Shown: positions 33,516 to 45,256 of the stretch, piece by piece
How the letters are laid out: each line of letters starts with the position of its first letter
Numbering within the stretch: position 1 is the stretch's first letter
NCBI RefSeq assembly: GCF_958298935.1
Contig: NC_084929.1
Location: 32,119,501 to 32,183,500, forward strand
Source of the DNA: Phragmites australis
Taxonomy: Eukaryota > Streptophyta > Magnoliopsida > Poales > Poaceae
Direction: 5' to 3'
Length of the DNA: 64,000 bases
Program-made: the position numbers and the translations under genes
Notes under the pieces: generated by a model
What the model saw: the letters and a program-made list of their open reading frames with translations, nothing else
The model's database searches: none
Told to the model about the DNA's origin: nothing

Positions 33516-34374
33516 TAGAAAATAAGGCGTATAATGAATTCTTTTTTTTTTGTCTGAAGAAATCTTTGCAAGCATCAAAGGGCTCTTTGTAAAGGGAAGA
33601 GTGATGCACTCTTTGATGCTTACACGAGGAAGCTTTGATCCCTATTCTAGGGGTTGAGATTCACCAGAGATACCAAAAATGTGGAGCTGTAGATAGGTAT
33701 AGTTTGGGTTCAGCCTGTGAGATGCTTTTAGTCTTTCGGGTCTCAATTCTTTTGTAAGAATATTCTGTGTGTCTAGATGGGTTCTTTTTTCTAAACAGAC
33801 TTTACCTTCAAATGAGGATAATACTTGTGTTTACCATGTATTTGATCAATTACCATGATTATTGAGATACATGTCCTATAATCCATCTCTTTTTAGAAGT
33901 GTGGTATAGAATTACTCACTTGTTCCAGCACAATCTTATGCTTGGATATTGTGGCATAGAATTACTCACTTGTATGACTCACAAATGGAACTTGTCGAAG
34001 CCTTGAAAGGGGATTGTTACATCTTTGCTACATGCATGCTGTCTTTGGCTTCATCATGTGCATTTTGGCAGGGTCATGTTTGTTTGTTTTCTATCCCTAT
34101 CCTTGAAAGGGACAACAATTCATAAGTGTGTCCCTTGGTTTGCAACAATCCATGTGGAGGCAAATAGGAAATACTAGTTACCAGTAAGCTCGTTTGGCCT
34201 GTCCCCTGATGGTGCTTGTTCTCCAAATTGTCCATTTAGCGATTTGGCATCCAGAGTTAGTAGTAGTTCTCAAGTGAAAATGCATCTGCTAGATTTTACG
34301 AATGGTAGTATTTTCCTTGGTCCTTGAACATGGTCTGCCATTTCTGGACACATGAACACAGAAGGGAAATTTTC
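33516..34374 (+). other. CSLC 3' UTR and downstream flank
   Basis: Non-coding, T-rich. A likely polyadenylation region lies around 33750-33840 (TTTTGTAAGAATATTCTGTG), though no single signal is decisive. It holds the short duplication listed separately. Confidence 0.4.
33901..33973. repeat. 23-bp direct repeat, 50 bp apart
   Basis: GTGG(T/C)ATAGAATTACTCACTTGT at 33901-33923 and 33951-33973, one mismatch. Confidence 0.8.
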
Positions 34375-34765
34375 TATTGTGTAACCATTACACAAATCAA
34401 TTTATGTAACCAATCAACCAACACACCATGCTAGAAGTTGTAAAAAATTCTAACAAAAATATGATAGTGCAGAGCACGCTATCATCTAACATCTCATGAA
34501 ATTTGAGCTCAAACAACTTGTATATAGAGAAAAAAAAAAGAAAATTTCAGTGATTCATATATAGAGATATTATTCATGGATGAAATTTCTTTTTTCCTTA
34601 TACAAGTTGTTCTTTGAGCTTAAAATTTATATATAAGATGATATAGATGACAGCATGATCTATACTATTATATTTTTGTTTGAATTTTTTTATAATTTTT
34701 AACATAATATTTTTATTGTTTAGTTACACAAACTGATTTGTGTAACGGTTACAGTAGAATTTCTC
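34375..34765. mobile_element. Mutator-type MITE with long terminal inverted repeats
   Basis: The left end GAAATTTTCTATTGTGTAACC then ATTACACAAATCAATTTATG matches the right end read on the other strand, GAGAAATTCTACTGTAACC then GTTACACAAATCAGTTTGTG. The inverted repeats are about 45 bp. Flanking 9-mers CACAGAAGG and GTAGAAAGG match at only 6 of 9 positions, so the duplication is uncertain. It lies 0.9 kb downstream of CSLC. Confidence 0.65.
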
Positions 34766-35037
34766 GTAGAAAGGAGGGAGGGTCCATCTGTTTGAGAAAC
34801 TTATAAGTACCAGCTTAGGTTCAGACAGACTAAACTGAACTCTCAGTTTGGGCAGTGACTGACACTTTTCAGCCTCTACTTTTTTTTTAAAAAAAAAGAC
34901 AGCAGCTTACACTTTTGTTTTTGAAACTGAACCAGCAGAATAGCTTTCAGTGGTATTAATAAGAAGAACGGGTTGAAGTGATCGATTAATTAAGAAACTG
35001 AGTAAAAATCATGCAACAGAGCGAATTAAGAGCCTAG

Positions 35038-35418
35038 CTAAAGAGCTAGATCTAGAGTACCATAACAACAACAACAATAATAAAAAAAACAACTACAAGA
35101 ACTAACAGAAGAAAAAAAACCACAATAACACCACTCCGGAGTAGAAACCCACCAAACAGCTACACATAAGCTTTTAGAACCCCTTGTTTCCTGAACAGAG
35201 GAAGAGGATAAAAAAGAAAAACGGTGCCTACTGCAGACAGCGCACATGGCTCCAATTCTCGCAGGAAAGAGACCCTCTCCAACGTCCCCATCACACTCGA
35301 TATCTAGGACATAATCAAAACCAAACACATTTTCCCCCCAGGATGATCCACATGAGAAGGCTCTTGATTTGTCGACCTGCTCTCCAGGGCGGAGGATGGT
35401 TGTGGCCAAGTGAGCCAT
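35038..35418 (-). CDS. Hypothetical open frame, unrecognised
   Basis: The minus strand from ATG at 35418 reads MAHLATTILRPGEQVDKSRA and then ENVFGFDYVLDIECDGD. The N-terminal half looks protein-like. The C-terminal half becomes Ser/Cys/Tyr low complexity, which argues against a real full-length product. The open frame extends upstream to 35478. It could be the end of a decayed exon. I recognise no family and see no splice or promoter evidence. Confidence 0.2.
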   Translation of the reverse strand: MAHLATTILRPGEQVDKSRAFSCGSSWGENVFGFDYVLDIECDGDVGEGLFPARIGAMCAVCSRHRFSFLSSSSVQETRGSKSLCVAVWWVSTPEWCYCGFFSSVSSCSCFFYYCCCCYGTLDLAL

Positions 35419-35479
35419 GGTACCTTTTAGTCTAACAAATTTTATATATTTTGTAGTGTATTTTTTTCTTCGATTCAAT

Positions 35480-36606
35480 AAATTTTATATATTTATAGTG
35501 TATTTTGAACTAAAATTCTCATATTTCATTGATTCGACCTTATGATTTAATTAGAGCTCATTTGACTTCACTAGCCCTGAATTTGGATCCAAGCTCTGTC
35601 ACTAGCTCTCAAAGCAAAGTTCCTTGACCGCGACACGCTATCTGCAGCCGGGCTGTACTCGCATTTGTCACGTTAGCGCGTACATGGGCGCAATGCCGGC
35701 GCGTGAGACGGTGCAACGAGACAACCGGAATTGACATTTGGGGGCACAGCGTTTCTTCTTTCTCTCCTTCTGAGCTGAAAGCAGCAGGTGGCTGCGTGTT
35801 TTTTTGGGCTGGGGCAGCTGCTGCGAGCTTGCATCTAGTGGTAAGTCATTCCCATGTGCTTGCTCCGGTCGGTTCTCCTCATCCGGTTTGGCCATTTGAT
35901 GTATCTGGTTCGGCGTCGTCAGGTGCGGGATTTGGTGCGTGCGGCGCAAGAACTCCACGCAACAGTCCATCCAGACTCACATGGGCTCCATATTGCTCCA
36001 CCTGCCGCGCCAACCCGCAAGTAGGGATTAATATGGAACGATGTATGATTTATTTTAATTTAAATTCATCAATTAACTAATTATTTTAATTAGATTAAAA
36101 ACTAGTTAATTAATTGAATGGTACTAGCGTGATATATATAAGCACCCATGGCGCCGTGGCAACAACATGCATGTGTGAGACACGCGGATGCCCGATGAAT
36201 CGGCCACTTCACTGGACTGCGAGTCTGCGACTGTATAGGCACGCGCGAACGCGAGACGGCAAGGGGGGGCACGCCGATTGCCGGGATCAGGTCGGCAGGC
36301 GGAAGTGGACGGCCTCCACCGAAAGAAAGCAACAGCGTGGTCTCGTCATTTCCTCGCCCCACGCCTGTGATGGCGCAGTGGTGCTGCCGTGCCGACCCGA
36401 CCGCTCGGCTTCGCTGCTGCCACCACAGGAGAAAAGGAAGGAACCTCACGAGCGCCATCCGCCTGTCGGTCAGCCTCGCCCTCGCCGCTGCCGGGCGCCT
36501 GCGGCCCACGCACCGCGTGCTCTCAGGGTGTGACGTCCAACACCAATACATGCCGGGACGGTTGTTTTGGCGAAATGGATCGTGACGGCTACAATCAAGA
36601 GTTGAT
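35480..36606. other. Intergenic, GC-rich blocks, no recognised gene
   Basis: Open frames at 35703-36080 (plus), 36102-36617 (minus) and 36114-36533 (plus) overlap each other on opposite strands and have Ser/Arg/Pro-rich composition without domains. A captured gene fragment cannot be excluded. Confidence 0.3.
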
Positions 36607-36620
36607 ATTATTAGCATTCT

Positions 36621-37852
36621 GATCGCTACAACTTTCGGCGGCCGTTGTTCGCTTTCCTGGCCAAGGGTCTACCGGCTGCTTGTGTACGGCGGTCTCGGCA
36701 TCCAGGACCTCAGCCTTGCAGTCTTGGCCCTCCGACTGAGGTGGCTTTGGTGGCAGCGTTGTGTGCCTTACAAGTCATGGACAAACCTCCCTTTGCACCA
36801 TGAGAAAGAGGTGCTCGCTCTGTTCCAAGTCTCCAAGATGGGAGGTGGGCAATGGAGAATCCATTTTCTTTTGGTCTGATAACTGGATTGATGGTACTTC
36901 AATCAAAGCCACCACACCAGATCTGTTCAGTTGCGTGGCTCCTTCAATTTTGAAGAGAAGAACCCTAAGGGATGCTCTGCAGGAACGAAATTGGGTCAAG
37001 GATATTACTGGCCAATTGTCAATTCCGGCGATTCTACAATACCTACACATTTGGAGCCTCCTGGAATCAATCACTCTAACCAACGTCGAAGGCCGAGCAA
37101 TTTGGAAATGGTCGAGCTCAGGACAATTCTCATCGAAATCAGCTTATCAGGTCTTGTTTATTGGTTCCACCTTCTTTGAGGGAGCTTCGGTCCTGTGGAA
37201 AACTTGGGCCTCTACCAAAGTCAAGTTCTTCGGCTGGCTTGCCCTGCATGGCCAGCTTTGGACATCGGTGAGGCGGCAGCGGCAGGGACTCCAAATGGAT
37301 GACTCTTGTGCACACTGCTCCCAGCTATCGGAAACTATTGACCATCTTCTTCTTCAATGCACCCTGGCTAGGGAGATTTGGTGGAGGATCCTAGGGGTTC
37401 ATGTTCCATAATCGGAGAACTCCTTATGTTCTTGGTGGCTGGACTTACATAGCCACATTGACAACGAGATTCGGAAAGGGTTGAACTCTCTGATTCTCCT
37501 CACTTGTTGGAGAATCTGGTTATCGTGTAATGACATAATTTTCAACAGGCACGGAACATCATCGGATACCTTGGTGACCCTCATTAGGGATGACATTAGC
37601 CGATGGTGCGAGGTAGGGGCGAAGAGACTAGCGACGGCCATGGAGCGCCTGTGTCTGGTCATCCTCTGAGTTAGGATGATCTTAGTACTCATGTTGTTCT
37701 AAGTCGTGTAATCTCTGTTACAAACTCATTGATTCTCAGCCTAACGGTCACTGTATGACCCACACTCATTTTGGGTCGTCGTGTAAACTTTTGCTTCTTT
37801 GCTTTTTCTTAATAAAAAATACGTAGCTCTCTCATGTAACCGAGAAAAAAAA
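36621..37852 (+). mobile_element. 5'-truncated LINE (L1-type) with target duplication and poly-A
   Basis: Plus-strand ORF2 C-terminus: GGLGIQDLSLAVLALRLRWL, then after a frameshift IFFWSDNWIDG, WKWSSSGQFSSKSAYQVLF and VKFFGWLALHGQLWTSVRR. The zf-RVT signature CAHCSQLSETIDHLLLQCTLA follows, and LLTCWRIWLSCNDIIFN comes after a stop. The 3' end has AATAAAAAAT and a poly-A at about 37844-37852. The 14-bp duplication ATTATTAGCATTCT occurs at 36607-36620 and 37853-37866, proving one retrotransposition event. Confidence 0.92.
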
Positions 37853-37866
37853 ATTATTAGCATTCT

Positions 37867-38265
37867 TCATCAAGACTAAGACTTCGGATCTCGAATGCAA
37901 AAACTCAATGCAGGCTGTTTGTACGAAAGGAATGGAGAATGAGATTTCAGATAGACAGTGGTAGGTTACACACAAGACACAAATGGTTCTCTCTATGTAC
38001 AGAACTCAGAACGAGGTCAATAATACACATGTAGTGCTTGCCATTAACACTAACACGAGCTGCAGAGGCATGCTTATCATTACGATTCCACTTCCAGGGT
38101 ATCCGAGACCGAGATACTTCTTGGATTCATTACTTTCGGAGTCCAATAATAGCAGAGCAATGATCCTTGGCTGTGATCTCGGCCCTACTGAAATGAATCC
38201 AGCAAGTGGCCGCGGGAGTACCGGATCGAGATAATTGCACACCGGGGACCAGACTTTGAGCTTGC
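37867..38265. other. 3' flank of the BSD-domain gene
   Basis: Probable 3' UTR and downstream sequence of the minus-strand BSD gene. No other feature seen. Confidence 0.4.
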
Positions 38266-41200
38266 CTAGTTACTTGGCTGCTTGCCCTGTTGCCCATCCT
38301 TTTTATTGTCATCGTCGTCGCTGCCGTCCTCCAGATCGCTGAACGACACGTCTTCCTCCTGCTCTAGTGAAGTCCTGTTGCTTGGTGCGCCCACCGCCTC
38401 AGGCTCGTCGTCGTCAGGCCATTCGTCGACTTCATCTTCGTCAGTCTCAAAATGAATTTTTTTCGACTCAACGGGTGAGATCTTGCTTTCGTTTCTCACT
38501 GCCAGCTCTTCGACCACTGACTTGTCAACTATTTCCACCTCAGTGGTGGACACTGGGAATTTTTCAGATTCGATTTCTGGCATGATATCAGAAGTGGGTT
38601 CTTCCAACGATGAAACCTCTGACATGCCAGCTTTATCTTGGATGCCTGAAGGTTGTATCACCTTCTCTTCAGCAGGAGCAGAGGAAAATTTTGCATTCTC
38701 TGATGATTCACCAGGAACCTTGGATCCCTGCTTATTCTGAGCCTGTAAACTTTGCAACAATTCTTCCCTTGCTTCTAGGATCTGCACGGATAAGAAGATT
38801 TTAAGGTCCCACGTATACACAGGTGGAGTTAACGTAAAAGCGTAGCCCCAAAATTGAAAGCTACAAAAGAAGCAGACTGTTATTTTATAGTCTGCACAGA
38901 AAGCTGTAACCAGCCGGTGAAAGTTTAATTGTTTGTTTATGAAACATGCCATCCATTGCAATGTGCATGGCACAAAAATTCATAACAAATCAAAAACAAT
39001 GTGCCATAGCAGATATATACTGTGGATGATCCAGGAAATTACCTGTGGTGTTGAAAGAAGTTCAGCATCTTGCTTGTTGAGTTTTGAGTGCAGAAGCACA
39101 AAATAGATCTTCCAGAAACATGCCTCACTCATATCAGTAGAGCAAATCTGAGCCTTTGAGTCTGATAAGCTTGGCACAAGGTGCTCTATGGCTAATGCAT
39201 GCATATACTGAGCATCCGACAGTTCAAAATCTACAAAGAAAAACTATGTAAGATACAAGAACGGAAAGAGGAAATCGTCAAGGTCTGTAACATACCATGG
39301 TCGCATTACAAAAAGACCAGACAAAGCCTCAGGAGTCAGGTCACCACTAAAGGATTAAAGACAAGAGGAAGATGAGTCAACAGGCAAAAGCAGAATATAA
39401 TCTATTTATTCCAGAAGTAAAAGTTATGCATTCTTGTGGCAGGTAGGGAAATATGTACGATTTGGTGATAAAAAGCGCTAGGGAAAAAATAGCAAATCAT
39501 AGGTCATGGAATATGGTCCTGTGATCAATAAAAACACAAAACATACAACAACCAACATACTTGTTGAATGGTAATCGTGGGATACAAAATTACAGATTAT
39601 ACTGCAGGATGTAAAATCATAGCTTGATGATTTGATCCATTATATTGGAGTATTTCCCGTCCATAATGATATGATTTGCAACCCTAAATTTCAAAGAAAG
39701 CTGTATTTCCCATAAGGAATTCAGGATACAAAGTATTCCGGAAATGTGTTTCAACCATATGGTCCCAGGGAGCTTGGTACTGAAATCATTCATTAGGACG
39801 GTCAAATATAATGGAAGCTCGAGAAACCCAAGTTAAAAAGAATCCAGTTCATCCCCAATCATGCTATCACCAATGAAATTAGCATACTTCAGAATTATCA
39901 TAAGTCATTCATACTAATGATCACAGATATGTGCAGAACTACTCGTAGAATTATGAAGTTAAACTAAAGGCCCAGCAAGACTGTAGCAGCAACTAATCCA
40001 GTAGCCTCTATTTCCTAGTAACGCAAAATCCAAACAAAATTAAATCAAACTAAATATAACTTTAGAATGGAGACCAACAACCTAGGGCCAAAATTTTGGG
40101 AAGTAATCAATATTCTTTGTCAAGCAACATTCACAAATGTAATCACAAGATCAATACATGTCAGTATAAGAGCAACTCCAACATAACATCTATAATAAAT
40201 ACACCATCTATATCTCCATATGGATTACCATCTATAAAGATTCCCCCTCTATATTATTTCACCACTCCAACAGCACATTCATATTTCACCCACCATATTC
40301 TCTCTCCTATTTTTTAATAGTATTCTCTAACTAACAATATATTCACGGGTCCACATGTCATTCACTCTTTCTCTATCGCCCTCTCCTTCCCGTCCTCGCC
40401 AGAGTAGGGCATCAGTCGAGCAACGCCACCGAGCCACACCGACTCTGTACAGAGCACATGGCCGGCGGCCCGACGAGCTCACTGGCCGCGGGCAGCAGCA
40501 CGAAGGCGGCCAGGAAGGCCACACACACACAAGACACGCACTCCAGTAGGCTGGAGATCAATAACTCAATGGCATCAACACAGGGGCCGGAGATTAACAA
40601 TTCGTCGGCTCAACGCACACAAGAGACATGCACGCTGGCAAACACATCGGCGGCAGATAGCACAACGGGAAAAGCACACGCACGCCGGCAGTGACAGCCG
40701 GGTCACCCGACACGACGGCGGCAGAACACGTGCAAGCGATGGCAATCTAAGGTAGCGCGACCAGATCAAAGCGGAGCTCACACCGGCGGCAAAGTCCAGC
40801 ACCGGTTCGTCGCCTAGTCTTGCCAGCACGCCGATGTGCAACATGGTGACACAAAGCGCACCATGCCAGCACATCGACAAGTGGCGCAACAATGCTAACC
40901 TCAACTCACGCACAAGACGAACAAGAAAGAGAAGGGAATAAACAGAGATGAGAGGGAGATCACCATACATCACGAATCACAGCTCACCTCTACGAGCATA
41001 GTACTAGCAAGAACACAAGCCATCACCCTCAACGACGGGGACTTGGATTTACGGTGGCGAGGATGGATTGTACGGTAGCCCAAGTTGTTACGATTTGGGG
41101 AGAAAATACACCAGCTACCCCGAAGCCAAAACCGATCTGGCTCTTCAAATCGATTCTGGGGATAGAGATAAGGCTAGCATGGGATTCATATTCGGTTGAG

Positions 41201-42555
41201 GTAGAGGTGACGCCGATTTGGGGAATGGCTCAAAGGCGGCTCAGTCTGGGGCGGCAGCGCGAAGGGGAAAAGAGAGCGCTGCCACTTATGTCATGCCGCT
41301 GACCAGATCTGGGAGGACGGGGAGGGAAGAAAAGACCAACGAGGTGCCGCCGCTCCGTCCTGTCCTAGGCTAATTAGGGTGGTGGCGGGAGCGCGGGGCG
41401 GAGCAGTAGTTGGGGGATGGTGCGGGGGAGGCACTCGCTAAATGTGGCGTGCGAGAGGACGGCGATGGAGCGTGCGCCAAAATAGCGGGAGTGATAGCAT
41501 TGCTGCTGGACTTTTTTTCGCTGAGATAGCTTAAAAACGAGATGGCAGGTGGGATAGAAGCTCTCTTGGAGATGCTCTAACGTGCCGGATTTTCCACAAA
41601 ATGTATGGACACCGCACGCGCTCCTCAACAATTATACTTTTCACAGGTCAAATAGAGTGAAAAGAAGTAAATATACACCGCTTAAGGCTCGAGTTAATAA
41701 GATACAGCCTAAGCAATCATAAATTGTCCACAAAAATAAGCAATGATAAATTCACAACCAAGTTTTCCCCATCCAGTCACTTCTCTTCCCCAGCAATCTC
41801 AACTAATTGTACTTATGTTGATATAGAAAGGCATTCCATTTCTTCAAAACGCACCGAAATTTCGAAATCACACCACTAAAGCACTAATTCTTACCATCGG
41901 CGTAGCGCTCGCTGATGAAGAGGGGAAAATCGAGCCACGTCTCGGGCCGCGTGGAGATGTGCCTCACGAACACCACCACCTCCTCGGTGATCCCGGCCAC
42001 CGGCTCCTCCTCGTCTGCTTCCCCCTGACCAAACGGCAGGAGCGACGACGCGATCTTGGAGATCTCCGCCACGGCCAAGTTGTTCTGCAGCATCGAGATG
42101 CCGCTACTCACCCTCCCGCCGATCTCCGCCAGATCGCTCCGGATCCCCGCGATCCGCGGAGGCTGCGCTGCCTCATCCCCGTCCTCGCCTCCATCTCCAT
42201 CGTACTCCTTCCCTTCCTCCTTGTCTTCCACCTCCGCCGGAGCCTCCGCGCGCGGGGTCGAGGATTCCGGCAGCGTCGGGGGCGGCGCGAGGAAGGACGC
42301 GACGCCCCAGAGGCGGCGGGTGAGGGTCTCGGTGAACTCGGAGATGTCGTCCTTGACGCCGCGGCTCGGGGTGTTGGGCTGCTCCGGCTCCTCGGTGTCG
42401 GGGTTCGGGTTGGGGCCGCGCAGCAAGGAGTCCTCCTCCGGGGCCGCCGCCCTCTCAGCAGAGGCGGTCTCGGGCTCGGACTCCTCGGCGTCGGAGTCCA
42501 GCTCGCCGCGCGGCGAGGAGAGGGTGGCCGCAATGGAGCGTGCGAGCCACGACAT
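38266..42555 (-). CDS. BSD domain-containing protein, three exons
   Basis: Minus-strand exons 42555-41895, 39230-39043 and 38781-38266 with GT-AG introns encode 454 aa. The start MSWLARSIAATL is the conserved opening of plant BSD proteins; an in-frame upstream ATG at 42651 is less likely. Exon 1 is acidic and Pro-rich, with ISEFTETLTRRLWGVASFLA. The exon 1/2 junction (codon GAT after GCC) falls inside the BSD region, which runs from TRPETWLDFPLFISERYADD to the diagnostic SEACFWKIYFVLLHSKL with its FW..YF core. Exon 3 has a helical REELLQSLQAQ segment and an acidic tail (DEDEVDEWPDDDEPE, DLEDGSDDDD). Family members occur in transcription-factor and synapse-associated-like proteins. The plant role is poorly defined. 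Intron 1 (2.66 kb) holds a transposon. Confidence 0.9.
40170..41577. mobile_element. PIF/Harbinger-type non-autonomous element in BSD intron 1, 1.4 kb
   Basis: The left end GAGCAACTCCAAC and right end GGAGATGCTC are inverted repeats (minus strand right end: GAGCATCTCC). The target duplication TAA lies at 40167-40169 and 41578-41580. The interior from about 40380 is unusually GC-rich for an intron and lacks any recognisable transposase. It may be captured host sequence. Frames open there on both strands are not called as genes. Confidence 0.75.
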
Positions 42556-43200
42556 GGCGCGTGCGGGTGCGGGACCGCGTGAGTGCGCGCGCGCGTGGGA
42601 AGAGGGAGAATGTGTGGGCCCGTGAGGAGGGTCCAGCAAGTGTGGGATCACTTGGGTTGTGTCCTGACTCCTGCTACGTATGGAGCCGTGTGATCACGAA
42701 GCAACGGCCGAGATCAAATCGAGAATTAGGGTGCAAATTGTTCGATCTTTTTAATTTAACCAATAACAATATTTTTCTTAAATTAAGTATTTTTTTGAAA
42801 ATTAATGTAATTAATTAAACTAAAAAAAGATCGATACTATCTTTAGGTTCACCAATTTACATGCTATTGAAGATTACAAAAACGACACCTTTGGCTCGGG
42901 GTCAGAAGAAAAAAGCACTTCAAGAACTCAGCCACCGCCTTGCCGGGATGCGGCTCCCATTCCCCAATCCCCCATGCTCAGAAGCTCTTCGAAATTTATC
43001 AGTTGCTGGAAGGACTTGAAATGTTCTGTTGTTGCATTGAGACCTTGATTTATGATCTTCTGATGAGATATTACGTCCTTTATGTTGAATTGACTGATCT
43101 TGATTTATATTCGATTATCCTGTAACCGCTGAGAGCTCACAAGCTTGTTCAACCTGAAGATTTTGGGTGTTGATTCAATCAATCTCTGGATGACTTTCCT
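42556..43200. other. Upstream region of the BSD gene
   Basis: The GC-rich 5' leader lies at 42556-42680, then A/T-rich sequence. The 61-codon plus-strand frame at 42940-43125 has no recognisable domain. Confidence 0.35.
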
Positions 43201-45256
43201 CTTGTGACATTTTTTTATAATAGAGGTCACCTTCTTGCGAGCTTAATCATGATCGACACTGTCTGCATGTTTAAAGCCTGAGTTCATAAATATTTTTTAT
43301 ATGATGGAAAGAATTGTATTTAGACAGTACGTTAATATACTAAACTTACCATCATATTGATTAGACATAAAATTCATAAATAGTTTTTAACATAGTACGT
43401 TTATACCCATCAAACTGAACTAATGAAATGAAAAGATTAACAAAATAAATAGTCATATCTTACATTTGCATAGTTCACAGTGTATAGATGTTGAATACCT
43501 AGATCATCTTAAGATAGCGGAGAAAAGTGGCAACGTAAATTAGCGGAAGAATGCTAGCTGTGCCAGTCAATGCTATTAGGATAAGATAGTCGTCATCTCC
43601 GAAGTGATAATAAGAAGTTGTAAGGATGAGTGCCAACAAATCCACCAATATTTTTAAGTTCATCAATGTCGTCCGAAGATGAAGACCTCAAAGAGAGGGA
43701 TTGTTGTGGCATGAAATCATTGTCATATTGAGCTATCACGGTAGTAGCATGTTCTATTTACTTGTCGGTTATATGTCATCTCGATGTGGTACGTGAACAT
43801 CATCTTGCAATGATCATTGAACCTTCTCAAGTTTTGCTACTGGATCATCGAGGCATTAGAGGCATAAAATCATCATCCTCATTGTTCTCGTTATTTTCTG
43901 GATGAGTAGTAGAGGACATCATTGTATCCCTTAGGTTCACCAACCGTCGTCGTCTTCTACGCGAACCAAGCATGACACCCCCACCGAAGAGCATATACAT
44001 CATCAAAAAAGTTTGTGATATCTTTGTTGATTAATTGGGAGTCTTCTGAGAACGCCTAACGCAAAAGAGGAGCATTTGAATCAATGGAGAAAAGATAAGT
44101 AGGGTGAGCACATAGGAAATTATGAACCTGAATGTGAGATGCATATTGGTCAGGCAACATCACTATCATTTTTTGACTCCTAGAGAAGCCTAGAACAGAA
44201 GGATGATCAGCTAGTTTGCACACCCTGAGATACGTTTGATGCTGCTCGTGCAAGAGGACCCTAAGGTCCTTGGTGGTTACATGTTGGAGCGGAGTGATTA
44301 ACACAGAACAGAAAGGTCTTACATGTAATTTGGTCACAGCTTGGATTATGTTGTTCTCCTTGAAGGGGCCATCCTTCCCATCACTACAACCTGCAAAGAG
44401 GCATTAAGTGTTATATGAATTGTTGTAGGTGTTCATGGAAAGCATGTACTCGAAGATCCTGTCATAGATTTATTGATCCTTTACTGCAACGTTATGGCGC
44501 TGCACCAAAGCACAAATCCCTTATTATTTAAGAAACGTTAAACAAGTATTAAATATAATAATTAATATGTAACAAAGCTTAATAAATAACTAACAAATAA
44601 AGTTATGTGCCAAAATTATTTGATAAATATTACATAAACTAAAAATAATTAAATTAACAATACAGTGAATATTACATAATAGGAATGACTACGACAATAA
44701 AGTCAACAATACATGTGTCATTAACAAGTACAAGTGCACCGAACAACTACACTGACAACTCGATGACGACGACGCTGCACGCAATCCCTATGATTGTACA
44801 CGTCTGGTGGGTGTGTGGCCCTCATCCCAGTAGCTTACGCTGGCTCCTGCCACGTGTTCCCTAGCTCGACATCATCATCATCCTGCCCTGTGGGACCCCC
44901 ACCGATCGTTTATCCCGCTCTGCTAACTCTGTTCTGCATGTACCATGAAAAAGGATCCTCATGCGGCAGTGTGGACACCCCTAGAACGTGCTACGACAGA
45001 GTCCGATGTGCCAAAGGCTCACCCTACTGGTACCACTGTGAACCTCCATGTGCATCGAGATATTAGAGGTATTATGCGCTGAGGAGCTTGATGTAGCTAG
45101 CTGCCTGCATTACAGCAACCCAGTTAAAATCATGCGTGCCACTCCAGTCAGGTGTCTGCTGCATGCAATCAACGACGTCCTTGTGACGAATCGATGCTGC
45201 AGGCGGAGGTGTCAGCATAGTTTGAGGAGGCTATATCCACTGTAGGGTCTGTAAAC
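43201..45256. other. Probable 3' half of the MULE, no assigned gene
   Basis: A/T-rich and degraded. The minus-strand frame 44056-44337 (KLHVRPFCSVLITPLQHVTT) is protein-like but unrecognised. It lies downstream of the plant mobile domain gene on the same strand and may be its tail or a further element gene. Confidence 0.3.

Noticed and set aside
36102..36617. 171-codon minus frame and overlapping plus frames
   Set aside because: Opposite-strand overlap and Arg/Ser/Pro-rich composition; no known domain. Possible captured fragment but unsupported.
40327..40973. Frames inside BSD intron 1
   Set aside because: They lie inside the PIF/Harbinger-type insertion, have no domain and are antisense pairs.
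41959..42625. 207- and 189-codon plus-strand frames
   Set aside because: Antisense shadows of BSD exon 1.
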